From Enterococcus saigonensis (GTDB lineage: Bacteria; Bacillota; Bacilli; Lactobacillales; Enterococcaceae): a DNA stretch of 64,000 nt. The DNA is taken from the NCBI RefSeq assembly GCF_011397115.1, contig NZ_AP022822.1, positions 1,911,001 through 1,975,000 of the forward strand, written 5' to 3'. The notes under the pieces are model-generated. The model saw only the letters and a program-made list of their open reading frames with translations. It did not search any database and was not told the DNA's origin. Positions 51,399 to 60,975 of this stretch are shown here, in pieces; position 1 is the stretch's first letter, and every line of letters begins with the position of its first letter. A program made the translations under genes and the position numbers.

Positions 51399-52301
51399 TT
51401 ACCCCTTTATAGCTCCGACTAAAATGCCTTTTTCAAAATACTTGGCAACAATTGGATAAAATAACAAAACTGGTAACGTAGAGACAATCACAACGCTGTA
51501 TTTCAACGTTAGTTTCAGCATCATTAATTCTGCTTGAGCGCTTCCTACCAAAGTTTGGTTCACGTCGTCACCGAATTGTCCTTGAATTAAAATTTCCCGT
51601 AAAATTAATTGTAGTGGGAAGCGCGCCCGATCCCGTAAATAAATCATGGCATCAAAGTAAGAATTCCAGCGTCCTACTCCATTAAACATGGCAATTACCA
51701 CAATAATCGGTGTCGAAAGCGGCAATACAATTTTATATAAAAGTTGTAAATCATTAGCCCCATCCATATAAGCACTTTCCACTAATTCAGAAGGAATATT
51801 TTGCTGGAAATAAGTCCGCATTAAAATCATGTTATAGACACCAACAGCCCCCGGTAAAATCATTACCCACAGTGTATTGATAATACCTAAACGTTGGTTG
51901 ACTAAATACGTTGGGATTAAGCCGCCGCCAAAGAACATTGTTATTGTGAAAAATAAAGTCAGCATTGAGCGTCCACGTAAATCTTTACGAGAAAGGGGAT
52001 ATGCGCCTAACGTGGTCACCACTACACTTACCAACGTACCTAACCCTGTATAAATAACAGCATTTTTAAAACCGATCAAAATGTCTTTATTTTTTAAAAT
52101 TTCTGTATAGCCTTTGACATTAAATCCTCGAGGCCAAAGCAGCAAAGGTACCTCATAAATTTTATTAGGATTACTAAAAGAAGCATTTACCACAAACACA
52201 ATTGGATATAATAAAACCAAAGTCAGCAATGTGATGATCACAATATTGACAATATCAAAAACCTTATCTGATTTTGTTGAGATGTATCGCATTTTTTCCA
52301 T
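51399..52301 (-). CDS. Carbohydrate ABC transporter permease (LplC/YtcP type)
   Basis: 300 residues, six TM helices. EAA loop ESAYMDGANDLQLLYKIVLPLSTP. C-terminal PIVAKYFEKGILVGAIKG is typical of LplC-like permeases for complex oligosaccharides. Works with the next permease and the binding lipoprotein; no ATPase is encoded here, so a shared MsmX-type ATPase is likely. Confidence 0.92.
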   Translation of the reverse strand: MEKMRYISTKSDKVFDIVNIVIITLLTLVLLYPIVFVVNASFSNPNKIYEVPLLLWPRGFNVKGYTEILKNKDILIGFKNAVIYTGLGTLVSVVVTTLGAYPLSRKDLRGRSMLTLFFTITMFFGGGLIPTYLVNQRLGIINTLWVMILPGAVGVYNMILMRTYFQQNIPSELVESAYMDGANDLQLLYKIVLPLSTPIIVVIAMFNGVGRWNSYFDAMIYLRDRARFPLQLILREILIQGQFGDDVNQTLVGSAQAELMMLKLTLKYSVVIVSTLPVLLFYPIVAKYFEKGILVGAIKG

Positions 52302-52319
52302 TTTGCTTGTTCCGCCTTC

Positions 52320-53297
52320 CTACCACAAACTATTTTCGCCAGTTTTTTGTGCAATCTTATTGACGACAAAAAGCATGATGAAATTGACGATATTATTAAA
52401 CAATCCAACAGCAGCAGAAAAACTGTATTCCCCGTTAATCAAACCGACTTTATATGTATAAGTCGACAATACTTCAGAAGTTGCCAGATTTGAGGCATTT
52501 TGTAATAAATAGGCTTTTTCAAAACCAACAGACATCACACTGCCTGTCGCTAAGATTGCTGAAATAACAATCGTTGGCATAATCGCTGGAATTGTAATAT
52601 TGAGAATACACTGCATCCGCGTTGCGCCTTCAAGATAAGCTGCTTCGTATTGATCTTGGGGCACGCCAGACATCGCAGCCGTATAAATCAACGTTCCCCA
52701 GCCGACACCTTGCCAAATTCCAGACCAAACGTAAACATGCGGAAACCACTTAGCATCGCCTAAAAAGTCTATTGGTTTCATGTGTAAAGAAGTTAAGATC
52801 TGGTTGATTGAACCTTGTTCAGAAAAGAAAAAAGTTACCATTCCAATAACAACCACAACTGAAATAAAATTGGGAATATAAGAGACAGTTTGAACCGTCG
52901 ATTTGAACCATTTCCGCTTAATTTCGTTAAACATCAGCGCTAAAATTATGGGCAAAGGAATGCCAACTAGCAGACTATAAAAACTAACACGAATTGTGTT
53001 AATAATAATTTCTAAGAAGAAATAAGAATCAAAGAATCGCTGGAAATGTTTTAACCCAACCCAAGGGCTCCCCCAAATACCAAAAGCTGGTGAATAATCC
53101 TTAAAAGCAATCACAACACCATACATCGGCCAGTAATTCCAAATCAAAACAAACAAAACAGGGATGACTAGCATGATATACAGCCATTTATGTTTTTTCA
53201 TATCGAATAATAACTTACTTAAAGCCTCCATCGGACTAACGAATAACGCATTCAGCCATTTGTGCTTTTTCATATCGAATAATATTTTTTCTACCAT
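52320..53297 (-). CDS. Carbohydrate ABC transporter permease (LplB type) with N-terminal duplication
   Basis: 325 residues. The N-terminus carries an in-frame 72-bp tandem duplication: ILFDMKKHKWL (about 5-15) is repeated as LLFDMKKHKWL (about 29-39). The second copy leads directly into TM1 (YIMLVIPVLFVLIWNYWPMYG). EAA loop EAAYLEGATRMQCILNITIPAIMP. ATG 53297 behind AAAGGAAG gives the long form. A start inside the second copy would give a standard ~300-residue LplB. Confidence 0.9.
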   Translation of the reverse strand: MVEKILFDMKKHKWLNALFVSPMEALSKLLFDMKKHKWLYIMLVIPVLFVLIWNYWPMYGVVIAFKDYSPAFGIWGSPWVGLKHFQRFFDSYFFLEIIINTIRVSFYSLLVGIPLPIILALMFNEIKRKWFKSTVQTVSYIPNFISVVVVIGMVTFFFSEQGSINQILTSLHMKPIDFLGDAKWFPHVYVWSGIWQGVGWGTLIYTAAMSGVPQDQYEAAYLEGATRMQCILNITIPAIMPTIVISAILATGSVMSVGFEKAYLLQNASNLATSEVLSTYTYKVGLINGEYSFSAAVGLFNNIVNFIMLFVVNKIAQKTGENSLW

Positions 53298-53393
53298 CTA
53301 TTATTCTTCCTTTCTCCTTGTTTTATTGCACTGTTCAGCGCAGCATCTTAATCCTAAGCTGATTGGTTCAATAAAACATTTTGTCATAAAGAA

Positions 53394-53434
53394 CCAGGCT
53401 TAAAGCTGTTTTTACCCTTTTTCTTTAAGCCTGG
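53394..53434 (-). terminator. Intra-operon hairpin downstream of the binding-protein gene
   Basis: CCAGGCTTAAAG (53394-53405) pairs perfectly with CTTTAAGCCTGG (53423-53434). A weak T-tract suggests partial termination or 3'-end protection, giving more binding protein than permease. Confidence 0.65.
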
Positions 53435-53448
53435 ACAAACAGTTTTAG

Positions 53449-55026
53449 CTATTCTTTGTCATAACGTTCGTATTGCGTACGGCGAATTTCAAGTAATTTC
53501 TCTGAACCGATTTTTTTCAGCTGTTTCACATATTTATCCCAATCACTTGTAAAGTTCCATTCACCTGTTACAAACTTCACACGAGATTGTTCAACATAAT
53601 TGTTCATATCTGTCATAATTGTCGACAACTGACCAGATTCTTCAGGTGTTGGCATTACTGGTGATAACATTTTTTCTGGCATGACATCTTCGTTAAAATC
53701 ATCGTATTTAATTGGTTCTAAGCCTTGAGCAATATCACGGTTAGCTTGATTTGGATTTAAATATGGATAGCCTCCACCATAAACATTATCTAAATATTGG
53801 TACGCACCTAATTGTGCTCCTTTGTCGTAATTCAAAATTTTATCAACGTAAACATTTTTGTCTCCAACTTTATGATAAGTAACGCCCTCTTCTCCTAAAT
53901 AACCAAAGTCAGATCCTTCTTGACTGTACCAATAATCTGTCCATTCTAATAATTTCCCTGGATCTTTACAGTCTTTGGTAATAACTAATCCAGAGGTTCC
54001 CACTGGCCCGTTAATAACTAAACTTTTATCTCCTTCAGGACCGGCAATAATATTAATTGGTGTATATTTCTCTTGAACGGAACCGCCAATGAACTCTGGG
54101 CTCACCCAAGTCCAAAGACCTACTGTATTATTCGCTGCATCGGCACGCCATTTATCTCCGTCAGCACCAGCAAAAGTATTCTTAGACATTAAGCCATTTT
54201 GGTAAAGATCTGCTTCATATTTCCAAACATCCTTCATTCGATCACTATTTAATGTTAGCTGCATCGAACCATCTTTTTCATAATAAACAGAAGACTCAAT
54301 CCCTGTTCGTCCCCCTGTTCCCATACCGTAAGCTGCCATTAATAGCTTTTCAAAACTATTGGGTAGCTCTCCGCTGTTCATGTACCAACCTTGCTCGTCT
54401 GCTTTGCCATTGCCATTTGGATCTTTTGTAACAAATTGTGTTAACACTTCTTTTAATTCTTCAGTTGTACGTGGCTTTTCAAGGCCTAATTTATCCAACC
54501 ACTCTTGGTTAATATAATATCTAAATGTTAAGCCCATGATTTGTGGATCAATGGATAATTCTGGTAAGAAATAGATATGACCATCGGGTGCGGTAATACT
54601 CTTTCTAATTTCTGGATGTTCTTCCATCAACTTATTAAAGTTTGGTGCATGTTTTTCAATTAAATCCTCAATTGGCTGGAACATACCTTGCCCACCATAT
54701 TTTACTAGCTCATCTGACGTCCAATAAACTTGGTAAAAAGCATCAGGTAATTGTGATTCTGATAAAAGCAAATTTTTCTTTTCATTAATATCTTTTGTTT
54801 CCTGCCATGTAATTGGGACACCAGTCTTTTTCTCATACTCTTTCCACATCCAAAGATCTTTATTTTTTGGGTGGTCGGCACTGTGATCTGGACTTAATAA
54901 GGTAAAACCTTTGCTATCACCTGATTTCTCATCTGTACTTGCATTTCCAGAACCGCAAGCGCTAAGTGTTACTAATACAACCGCTGACAATGTCAATCCC
55001 AATAAAGATGTCTTCCATTTCTTCAT
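53449..55026 (-). CDS. Oligosaccharide-binding lipoprotein (LplA/YtcQ type)
   Basis: 525 residues. Lipobox VVLVTLSACGSG, Ser/Gly linker, then a type 1 extracellular solute-binding fold (DLWMWKEYEKKTGVPITWQE; PNGNGKADEQGWYMN, a calcium-loop-like motif). The long form is typical for complex glycan oligosaccharides. Sits between GH2 and the permeases. Confidence 0.92.
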   Translation of the reverse strand: MKKWKTSLLGLTLSAVVLVTLSACGSGNASTDEKSGDSKGFTLLSPDHSADHPKNKDLWMWKEYEKKTGVPITWQETKDINEKKNLLLSESQLPDAFYQVYWTSDELVKYGGQGMFQPIEDLIEKHAPNFNKLMEEHPEIRKSITAPDGHIYFLPELSIDPQIMGLTFRYYINQEWLDKLGLEKPRTTEELKEVLTQFVTKDPNGNGKADEQGWYMNSGELPNSFEKLLMAAYGMGTGGRTGIESSVYYEKDGSMQLTLNSDRMKDVWKYEADLYQNGLMSKNTFAGADGDKWRADAANNTVGLWTWVSPEFIGGSVQEKYTPINIIAGPEGDKSLVINGPVGTSGLVITKDCKDPGKLLEWTDYWYSQEGSDFGYLGEEGVTYHKVGDKNVYVDKILNYDKGAQLGAYQYLDNVYGGGYPYLNPNQANRDIAQGLEPIKYDDFNEDVMPEKMLSPVMPTPEESGQLSTIMTDMNNYVEQSRVKFVTGEWNFTSDWDKYVKQLKKIGSEKLLEIRRTQYERYDKE

Positions 55027-55094
55027 ATCTATTCCTCCAAAAATAAATTAAATTGCTAGCTTCTCTTACAAGAAACTGCGAATTAATGCCCTGT

Positions 55095-56924
55095 TTAAAA
55101 ATTGTTCTCTATTTTCATTTCACTAAAGTTAACACGACGCTCATTAATTTCTTTAACTTTTGTCAAATCTACTTTGTCTTTACGATCTGCTGTTAACAAA
55201 CCATTCACTTCCTGTTCAACATCTGTTAACTGGGTGTAACAAAAACCTGTAATATAAGGAATGCTTTGAATTCCCGCATGAATTTTTTCAAACCGTTCCA
55301 TGAATTCGGTTTCATTTTTTACTTGACTTCCATACCCCCACTGGCCTTCGTTATCAACAGTAAAGGCAATACCCCCAAATTCACTAATCATGATTGGTTG
55401 ACCTCTATAAGAAAAGCCCTTAGCAAAGGCGAACCAGCCGTCATTAAATTGGATTTCATTATTAAGTATCTTTTCTTTATTTGAATAACCATGGGTCGCA
55501 AAATCGTGTTGATCTGAATAGCGCTTAGCAAATGCTAAACCAGTTTCTTCGTAATCGTGTAAGGTCAAAATATCTGAAATTGTATGTTCCCATCCATCAT
55601 TTGTAATAACAGGACGATTGGGATCAATTGCTTTTGTCAAATGGTAAATTCCTTCGGTGAAGTGTTGAGGACGTGCTTGTTCATTCACGCCTTTAATTCC
55701 CCAACTTTCATTAAATGGTACCCATGTAATTACGGCTGGGTGATTATAGTGTTGCTTCACAATTTCTAGCCATTCTTTTGTAAATTGTTCCAATGCAACA
55801 TCGTTAAAAACATACGTTGATGGCATTTCTGTCCAAACTAGAATACCCTTTTCGTCACACAAATATAAAAACCGTTCGTCTTCAATTTTTTGGTGTTTGC
55901 GTAAACCGTTATAGCCCATAGCACTTATTTTTTCTAAATCTTTTTCTAAAGCTACAAGAGAAGGAGGGGTAATCCCTGATTCTGGCCAGTAACCCTGATC
56001 TAAAATTAGGCGTTGATACAATTGTCGATTATTTAATAAAATCTGACCATTTTCGATACTGAGTTTTCTCATTCCAAAATAACTATATACTTCATCTAGT
56101 AATTCCCCGGTTTGCGTGTACAAACGAACGGTTAAATCATATAAGTTAGGGGTATGAGGACTCCAACGATGTGTGCCTGAATCTGCATTTTCTTTAACAC
56201 GTGTATCTAAGGTAAAGTTGCTCCCGTTGTGATGAAACAACCCCTTATGATAACTTATTAATTCACCTTTAAAACTTGCTTCGGCTTCAATGTAGTAACT
56301 TTTACTTTCTGGCAAAACAGCGGCATCTTTTAATTCCACTTCTACTTTTAATAAATCTAAATCCAACTCTGGTGTGAGTTTTAAATAATTTACCCGCTGG
56401 TTACCGGCTTCTTCTAACCAAACTGATTTCCAAATTCCAGTTGTTTGAACGTACCAGCATCCGAAATTATCTTTTAGCCAACGCTGCTTTCCTCGTGGCT
56501 GTTCACAAGAAAGTGAATCTTCTACACGTAATGTAATTGTATTTGTTCCTTTAGTTAAGTAAGGTTGCAAATCGAAAGAAAATCTTTCGTAACCACCTTT
56601 ATGCGTTCCAAGTAAGGACCCATTTAGCCATACCTGTGTTTCAAAATCAACGCCTTCAAAGTAAAGGACACGGTTTTTATCCTCCGCTTGTTCAAAAGAA
56701 CGTTGATACCAAACAATTTTGTGGTGAGACGTATCGTGAATGCCACTTCGTTCCGTCTCGTATGTAAACGGAACCAAAATTTTATGTGTTGCAGGTAATT
56801 TTCTAAACCAATTTTCTGATAGCCCAATATTGTCGTCATCAAAGGCAAAATCCCATTCTCCATCTAAACTTTGCCATTTTTTTCTTATCAACTGTGGTCG
56901 GGGATGTTCTTTCCTGTTTAACAT
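55095..56924 (-). CDS. GH2 family glycoside hydrolase
   Basis: 609 residues from ATG 56924 (GGAGG 5 nt before), no signal peptide. Sugar-binding jelly roll first (SLDGEWDFAFDD; YQRSFEQ; YFEGVDFETQVWLNG), an Ig-like domain, then a TIM barrel with GYNGLRKHQ, the acid/base Glu in VPFNESWG and the nucleophile Glu in MISEFGGIAF. The short length without C-terminal domains fits beta-mannosidase, beta-galactosidase or beta-glucuronidase; specificity not assigned. With GH92 it suggests breakdown of mannose-containing N-glycan-like oligosaccharides. Confidence 0.9.
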   Translation of the reverse strand: MLNRKEHPRPQLIRKKWQSLDGEWDFAFDDDNIGLSENWFRKLPATHKILVPFTYETERSGIHDTSHHKIVWYQRSFEQAEDKNRVLYFEGVDFETQVWLNGSLLGTHKGGYERFSFDLQPYLTKGTNTITLRVEDSLSCEQPRGKQRWLKDNFGCWYVQTTGIWKSVWLEEAGNQRVNYLKLTPELDLDLLKVEVELKDAAVLPESKSYYIEAEASFKGELISYHKGLFHHNGSNFTLDTRVKENADSGTHRWSPHTPNLYDLTVRLYTQTGELLDEVYSYFGMRKLSIENGQILLNNRQLYQRLILDQGYWPESGITPPSLVALEKDLEKISAMGYNGLRKHQKIEDERFLYLCDEKGILVWTEMPSTYVFNDVALEQFTKEWLEIVKQHYNHPAVITWVPFNESWGIKGVNEQARPQHFTEGIYHLTKAIDPNRPVITNDGWEHTISDILTLHDYEETGLAFAKRYSDQHDFATHGYSNKEKILNNEIQFNDGWFAFAKGFSYRGQPIMISEFGGIAFTVDNEGQWGYGSQVKNETEFMERFEKIHAGIQSIPYITGFCYTQLTDVEQEVNGLLTADRKDKVDLTKVKEINERRVNFSEMKIENNF

Positions 56925-57035
56925 ACTTACCTCCAAAATTTATTTGGTTATTTTCAAAAAACATTATTGACCTTTCAGTTAACAAAGACTTATAATAACA
57001 TTGCTATTTAACTTATCAGTCAACACACAAAATAA

Positions 57036-57049
57036 TAACAGCGTTTTCA
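57036..57049. promoter_or_regulatory. Possible cre (CcpA) site
   Basis: TAACAGCGTTTTCA agrees with the cre consensus at 10 of the 12 specified positions... most importantly the central CG and the right half. It lies between the glycan operon and its divergent regulator, where catabolite repression would be expected. Confidence 0.45.
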
Positions 57050-57164
57050 TAGAGCGTCAATGCCGTTCTATCAACCTTAACTATTTTAACTAATTAGTAA
57101 ATATACTCATAAAATTACACTGATATTAAAACTCAAACTTAACAAAAATGTAAAGGAGCCTAAT

Positions 57165-58070
57165 ATGATTATTGACACATCGATAAAATCTCTTCCAGTT
57201 TTACAAGCTTTAGCAAATGAAACTCGGTTAAAGATTGTAAATCAACTAGCAATTGGTGAAATGAATATTGGCGAAATAGCGAAAGCCTTAGCTATTTCAA
57301 ATGCCATTACAACACGTCATGTCCAACAATTAGAAGATGCAGGCATTGTAAAAACACGGCGTTGTCCAGGAAAATTCGGCTTGCAAAAAATCGTTGCTCT
57401 TGCCATTGATCAAATTGGAATTGAATTTCCCGAAAAAATTTTTCCAGAATATCGACACTACCATGCTGATGTAAAAGTTGGACATTTTACTGACTACCAC
57501 GCGGAGCCAACTTGTGGTCTAGCGTCAGAAGAAGGGCACATCGGCATGGCTGATCAGCCTCGTTCTTTTCTTGATAGTCAAAGAGTCAACGCACAATTAG
57601 TTTGGACTGGAAAAGGTTTTTTAGAATATAAAATTCCTAATTTAGTACAAACAGAAGACCATCTTGAGTTGTTAGATATTAGTTTTGAGATTGCATCTGA
57701 ATTTCCTATTTCCAATAACACCTGGCCCAGCGACATCACGTATTATATTAATGGCAAGAAGCTAGGCAGCGATACTGTTCGAGGCAATTACGCAGATGTT
57801 CGAGGACGACTAACGCCAACTTGGTGGCCCGATACTTGCAGCCAATACGGCGAATTAAAACACATCCGAATTAATCAATACGATACAAGTATTGATGGCG
57901 TGCCAACAAGCGATTTAAATATTAACGACTTAGCGTTAAAAGGAACTGATTATTTTACATTACGTATTGCTTCTGAAGAAAATATGGAGCATGTAGGCGG
58001 TTTAACTCTCTTTGGCGACAAATGGGGTAACCACGAACAAAGTATAAAAGTTTTAACCTATGTAAGTTAA
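57165..58070 (+). CDS. ArsR-type regulator of the glycan locus
   Basis: 301 residues, ATG 57165 behind AAAGGAG. The N-terminal winged helix fits ArsR (LPVLQALANETRLKIVNQLA; IGEIAKALAISNAITTRHVQQLEDAGIV). The ~220-residue C-terminal part is beta-rich, with CGLASEEGHIGMADQPRSF, TWWPDTCSQYG and LTLFGDKWGNHEQ, and probably binds a sugar. Divergent from the glycan operon, which it most likely controls. Confidence 0.85.
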   Translation: MIIDTSIKSLPVLQALANETRLKIVNQLAIGEMNIGEIAKALAISNAITTRHVQQLEDAGIVKTRRCPGKFGLQKIVALAIDQIGIEFPEKIFPEYRHYHADVKVGHFTDYHAEPTCGLASEEGHIGMADQPRSFLDSQRVNAQLVWTGKGFLEYKIPNLVQTEDHLELLDISFEIASEFPISNNTWPSDITYYINGKKLGSDTVRGNYADVRGRLTPTWWPDTCSQYGELKHIRINQYDTSIDGVPTSDLNINDLALKGTDYFTLRIASEENMEHVGGLTLFGDKWGNHEQSIKVLTYVS

Positions 58071-58293
58071 TCTGAAATATACGTCGGCTGATAATAGCAA
58101 AAAAACGTTATTTTTAGATAATGCAAATACGGATATTATCTTTCAAAAATTTATTTTATGATAATAAGAAAAATTATTTTATGGAATATTTAGTGAAAAA
58201 AGCTTTTACCAATCAAATTCTTTCACATTTCAAAATGATATATACCATTGATATGATTATTTTTTTCTTACTATTTTGTTATTTAAAATTCAC

Positions 58294-58343
58294 AAAAAAC
58301 GACCAGCTAAAAGCTAGATTAATAATCTAGCTTTTAGCTGGTC
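58294..58343 (-). terminator. Terminator, 21-bp perfect stem
   Basis: Arms 58301-58321 (starting GACCAGCTAAAAGC) and 58323-58343 are exact reverse complements with one base between. On the minus strand it runs into GTTTTTTG, so it ends the small gene at 58470-58790. Confidence 0.9.
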
Positions 58344-58469
58344 ACTTCATTTCAATTTCTTTTTTCTCCCCCCACTTAGAATACTAGTACAAAACATTTC
58401 GACATTTTTTGGTAGCAGTCTAAAAATTCAGCTTCAATAATTTAACTTGTCACCACGCTATCCTAAAAA

Positions 58470-58790
58470 TTAGTTTGATAAATAATCATTCAGTATTTTA
58501 CTCTCAACTGTCGTAGGTAAACGACTACCTTGTATCAGCTCTTGCCATTCATTTTTAGTCATGCCAACTTTTCCAGTTAACTCTTTTTCTGATAAATTTT
58601 CTCGTTTTGCTTTAGATTCAACATCTGTCATTAAAATGATTGCCTCTATCTCTTCATCCCTTAGTGAAGCTGTCTCAGACTGCTCGTAATTGATTAACTC
58701 TTTTAGTGTGTTCTTACTAAGCATCATTCCCAATCCCTGCGCCAGTTGCTTTACTTGCCGAAGAATAAAATCCTTGTCTTCTACTGCCAT
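58470..58790 (-). CDS. Small cytoplasmic protein, N-terminus resembling DUF6483
   Basis: 106 residues from ATG 58790, with AAAGGGAGG 7 nt upstream (ATG 58793 also possible). MAVEDKDFILRQVKQLAQGL resembles the start of DUF6483 proteins. The C-terminal half has an HTH-like run, LSEKELTGKVGMTKNEWQELIQG. The same frame stays open to 58976 with protein-like composition (FEFEKMDKDGQEVAKEAIIY), so a longer 168-residue form cannot be excluded. Function unknown. Confidence 0.65.
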   Translation of the reverse strand: MAVEDKDFILRQVKQLAQGLGMMLSKNTLKELINYEQSETASLRDEEIEAIILMTDVESKAKRENLSEKELTGKVGMTKNEWQELIQGSRLPTTVESKILNDYLSN

Positions 58791-59138
58791 CATCTGACCT
58801 CCCTTTAAATAAATAATTGCTTCTTTAGCTACTTCCTGTCCATCTTTATCCATTTTTTCAAACTCGAAATAAGAATAATACTTGGAAATAGTGAAATTCC
58901 CATCACCATCTATACTAGTGTTAGTTGTCACTAAACAATAGCCATTAAGTAGCAAAGAAACAAATGAATGCTGCAAAATACATCATTATTCCTTTTTTCT
59001 TATTGCGTATCACGTGATCTATCTTCAATAAATATTTTCTTCTATAATTCTTGTCTTCATTCTACTCCTTTTAAGTCTTTTTTAAACTGCCTTATTTGAT
59101 ACACGAAAATATCCCTTATCTCGTAGTCTTTCCGGCAC
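58791..59138. other. Region without a supported gene
   Basis: Apart from the possible N-terminal extension of the small gene up to 58976, I see nothing I can support as coding. It is the last stretch before the second integrative element. Confidence 0.4.
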
Positions 59139-59169
59139 TTTTCTCTAATAAAAAAAGTGATAGAACAAA

Positions 59170-59193
59170 AAAAGCGACTTTTCAGTCGCTTTT
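59170..59193. terminator. Hairpin downstream of integrase 2
   Basis: AAAAGCGACT / AGTCGCTTTT, perfect 10-bp stem with a TTTC loop and A/T flanks. It can end integrase transcription. Confidence 0.75.
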
Positions 59194-59368
59194 GATAGAA
59201 GATTGGAAAATTCAAGCTAAAAGTTATTTTGCTCTCTTTAGAACAGTGATAAATTCCCATTTTCACAGCCTTTTGCCATTATTTTCGATACATCTTGAAC
59301 AGGAGCAACTCAACCAAAAACACTGGTACGAAAGTATTTATATGTCTTCTGGTAGCGTAGTGGAAAAC

Positions 59369-60571
59369 TCAGACTGGCAATAAATCGTCATTTTTCGAAA
59401 GAATAGCGCCCTCTTGAACATTATCAATCGCATTTACCACTTGTTGATCTGACTTCGCATATAAGTGACCGTAAGTTCCTAAAGTAATTTGAATATTCGC
59501 ATGGCCCAATCGTTCTTGAATAGATAGCGGTTGAATATTCTGCTCAATTAGAAATGCAACATGAGAATGTCGTAGCGCGTGAAGTTTAATCGGTTTGACA
59601 CCCGCTTTTTTGGCAGCCTCTTTTAACCAGTTTGCGAAAGAATAAGGTGGCGTAAATGTTCCGTCCAACTGAGCAACATATTCAAAATTTCCAATACGTT
59701 TTTGCAAGTCATACCACTGTCTGAGCTTTAATGAAAGTTTCTTTCCCATCCCAATCGTTCGATAAGCACATTTCGTTTTTGGAGTCGAGAAGTACCAATC
59801 ATCTTTTGTATTATAAATTAGTGTCTTCTCAATCGTTATCGTGTTTTTTTCGAAATCTACATTCGACCAAGACAAAGCTTCAAGTTCTCCAATCCGAATG
59901 CCAGTATAAAAGAGCATTTCATACACAATCTTCCGATGGTGGGTTTGAATCTTATCGTCCTTCAATTCATTCATCACTTTTAGAAACTCACTGTGTTCCC
60001 AAAACTCAACTTTCTTATTATCAGAAGGAAGTGAAGAAACATCATCAACGGGATTTTTAGCAATCACCCCCTCTTTAACAGCCCGATCCAATACAATTTT
60101 TAAGTGTCCCCGAATCCGATTGATATAAGATTTTGATAACGTTTCGCCATTGACTTTTTTCCGCGAATTGCGTGACTCTGTCTGGCTTAGTTCAAATAAC
60201 CAATCCTCAATATCGTGACTTGTAATATCTCGAACACGAAAATGATAGAAAAACTGCATTCGCTTTTCGAATATGAATTGCGCATTCTCATATGTTTGAC
60301 TCTTCACCTGTCTCTCGTACCATTTTACAAACCTATCCTTGTAAAACTCTTCGAAAGTCATTTGATTGGTAGAACACAGTTGATTAGGAACTGTCTTGTT
60401 GAAATCATGTGTTTCCATATACTTGTCATAAGCAATTTTGGCATCTTTTTGTGAAGCATAACCTCGTTTAGTCTTCTGAACCTTTCTTCCATCTTCATCT
60501 ATGCCCAGATATGCTCGGAAGAACCATTTTTTTGTCTTTTTATCTTGGTAAATATTTTTAATTTTTGGCAT
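59369..60571 (-). CDS. Tyrosine recombinase (integrase) of element 2
   Basis: 400 residues. The N-terminal arm-binding domain contains YQDKKTKKWFFRAYLGIDEDG. The catalytic Arg is in TGIRIGELEAL, HALRHSHVAFL gives H-x-x-R, and LGHANIQITLGTYGHLYA contains the nucleophilic Tyr. Only distantly like integrase 1. Reads out toward the left end, so the attachment site should lie between 59.1 and 59.37 kb. Confidence 0.93.
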   Translation of the reverse strand: MPKIKNIYQDKKTKKWFFRAYLGIDEDGRKVQKTKRGYASQKDAKIAYDKYMETHDFNKTVPNQLCSTNQMTFEEFYKDRFVKWYERQVKSQTYENAQFIFEKRMQFFYHFRVRDITSHDIEDWLFELSQTESRNSRKKVNGETLSKSYINRIRGHLKIVLDRAVKEGVIAKNPVDDVSSLPSDNKKVEFWEHSEFLKVMNELKDDKIQTHHRKIVYEMLFYTGIRIGELEALSWSNVDFEKNTITIEKTLIYNTKDDWYFSTPKTKCAYRTIGMGKKLSLKLRQWYDLQKRIGNFEYVAQLDGTFTPPYSFANWLKEAAKKAGVKPIKLHALRHSHVAFLIEQNIQPLSIQERLGHANIQITLGTYGHLYAKSDQQVVNAIDNVQEGAILSKNDDLLPV

Positions 60572-60630
60572 CGTACCATTCCTCCCTGTGCTTGAGAAAA
60601 GCTACTTTAATAGTACCGCGCTTGTACTGT

Positions 60631-60834
60631 TTATTCCGCAACTTGAATGTGAAAAAGATGTTCAATTACTCGAGATGGCACCACACCAACTTGGCGATTA
60701 TTATAAAAATCTATTCCTTCAACCCGTGCAAGATACGTTTTGCTCTCTTTAATCATTCGTGCAGCTTGACTAGGTTTAAAGCCCATTTCTATCAAAATTG
60801 CACGATTTACCATGAAATCACATTTTGTTTCCAA
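60631..60834 (-). CDS. DUF3173 protein (excisionase-like)
   Basis: 67 residues from TTG 60834, which has GGGGGTGAGAG just upstream; ATG 60813 lacks a site. LIEMGFKPSQAARMIKES, then FYNNRQVGVVPSRVIEHLF fit DUF3173. These proteins always sit next to integrases of ICE/IME elements and probably act as excisionase. Confidence 0.85.
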   Translation of the reverse strand: METKCDFMVNRAILIEMGFKPSQAARMIKESKTYLARVEGIDFYNNRQVGVVPSRVIEHLFHIQVAE

Positions 60835-60942
60835 TCTCTCACCCCCTGATACTTTACTCCTTTTAAATTAATCCTCTTTATAATCAATTGTTTCTCATTC
60901 AATGGTTGTGTTATACTCGTCTTGTCGAGGCGGAGTACGTTG

Positions 60943-60956
60943 CACAACTTGTTGTG
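60943..60956. promoter_or_regulatory. Short palindrome between initiator and DUF3173 genes
   Basis: CACAACTTGTTGTG, a perfect 14-bp dyad inside a longer imperfect one (GTAC ends). Could be an operator or part of an RNA hairpin. Confidence 0.4.
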
Positions 60957-60975
60957 TAAGCAGTACTTTGCTTTT

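Noticed and set aside
58121..58330. A 69-codon open frame after the ArsR-type regulator
   Set aside because: No ribosome site, AT-rich low-complexity composition, and its end runs into the perfect terminator hairpin.
59057..59383. Open frames on both strands left of integrase 2
   Set aside because: They overlap each other, contain the hairpin at 59170-59193 and lack ribosome sites or recognisable motifs.
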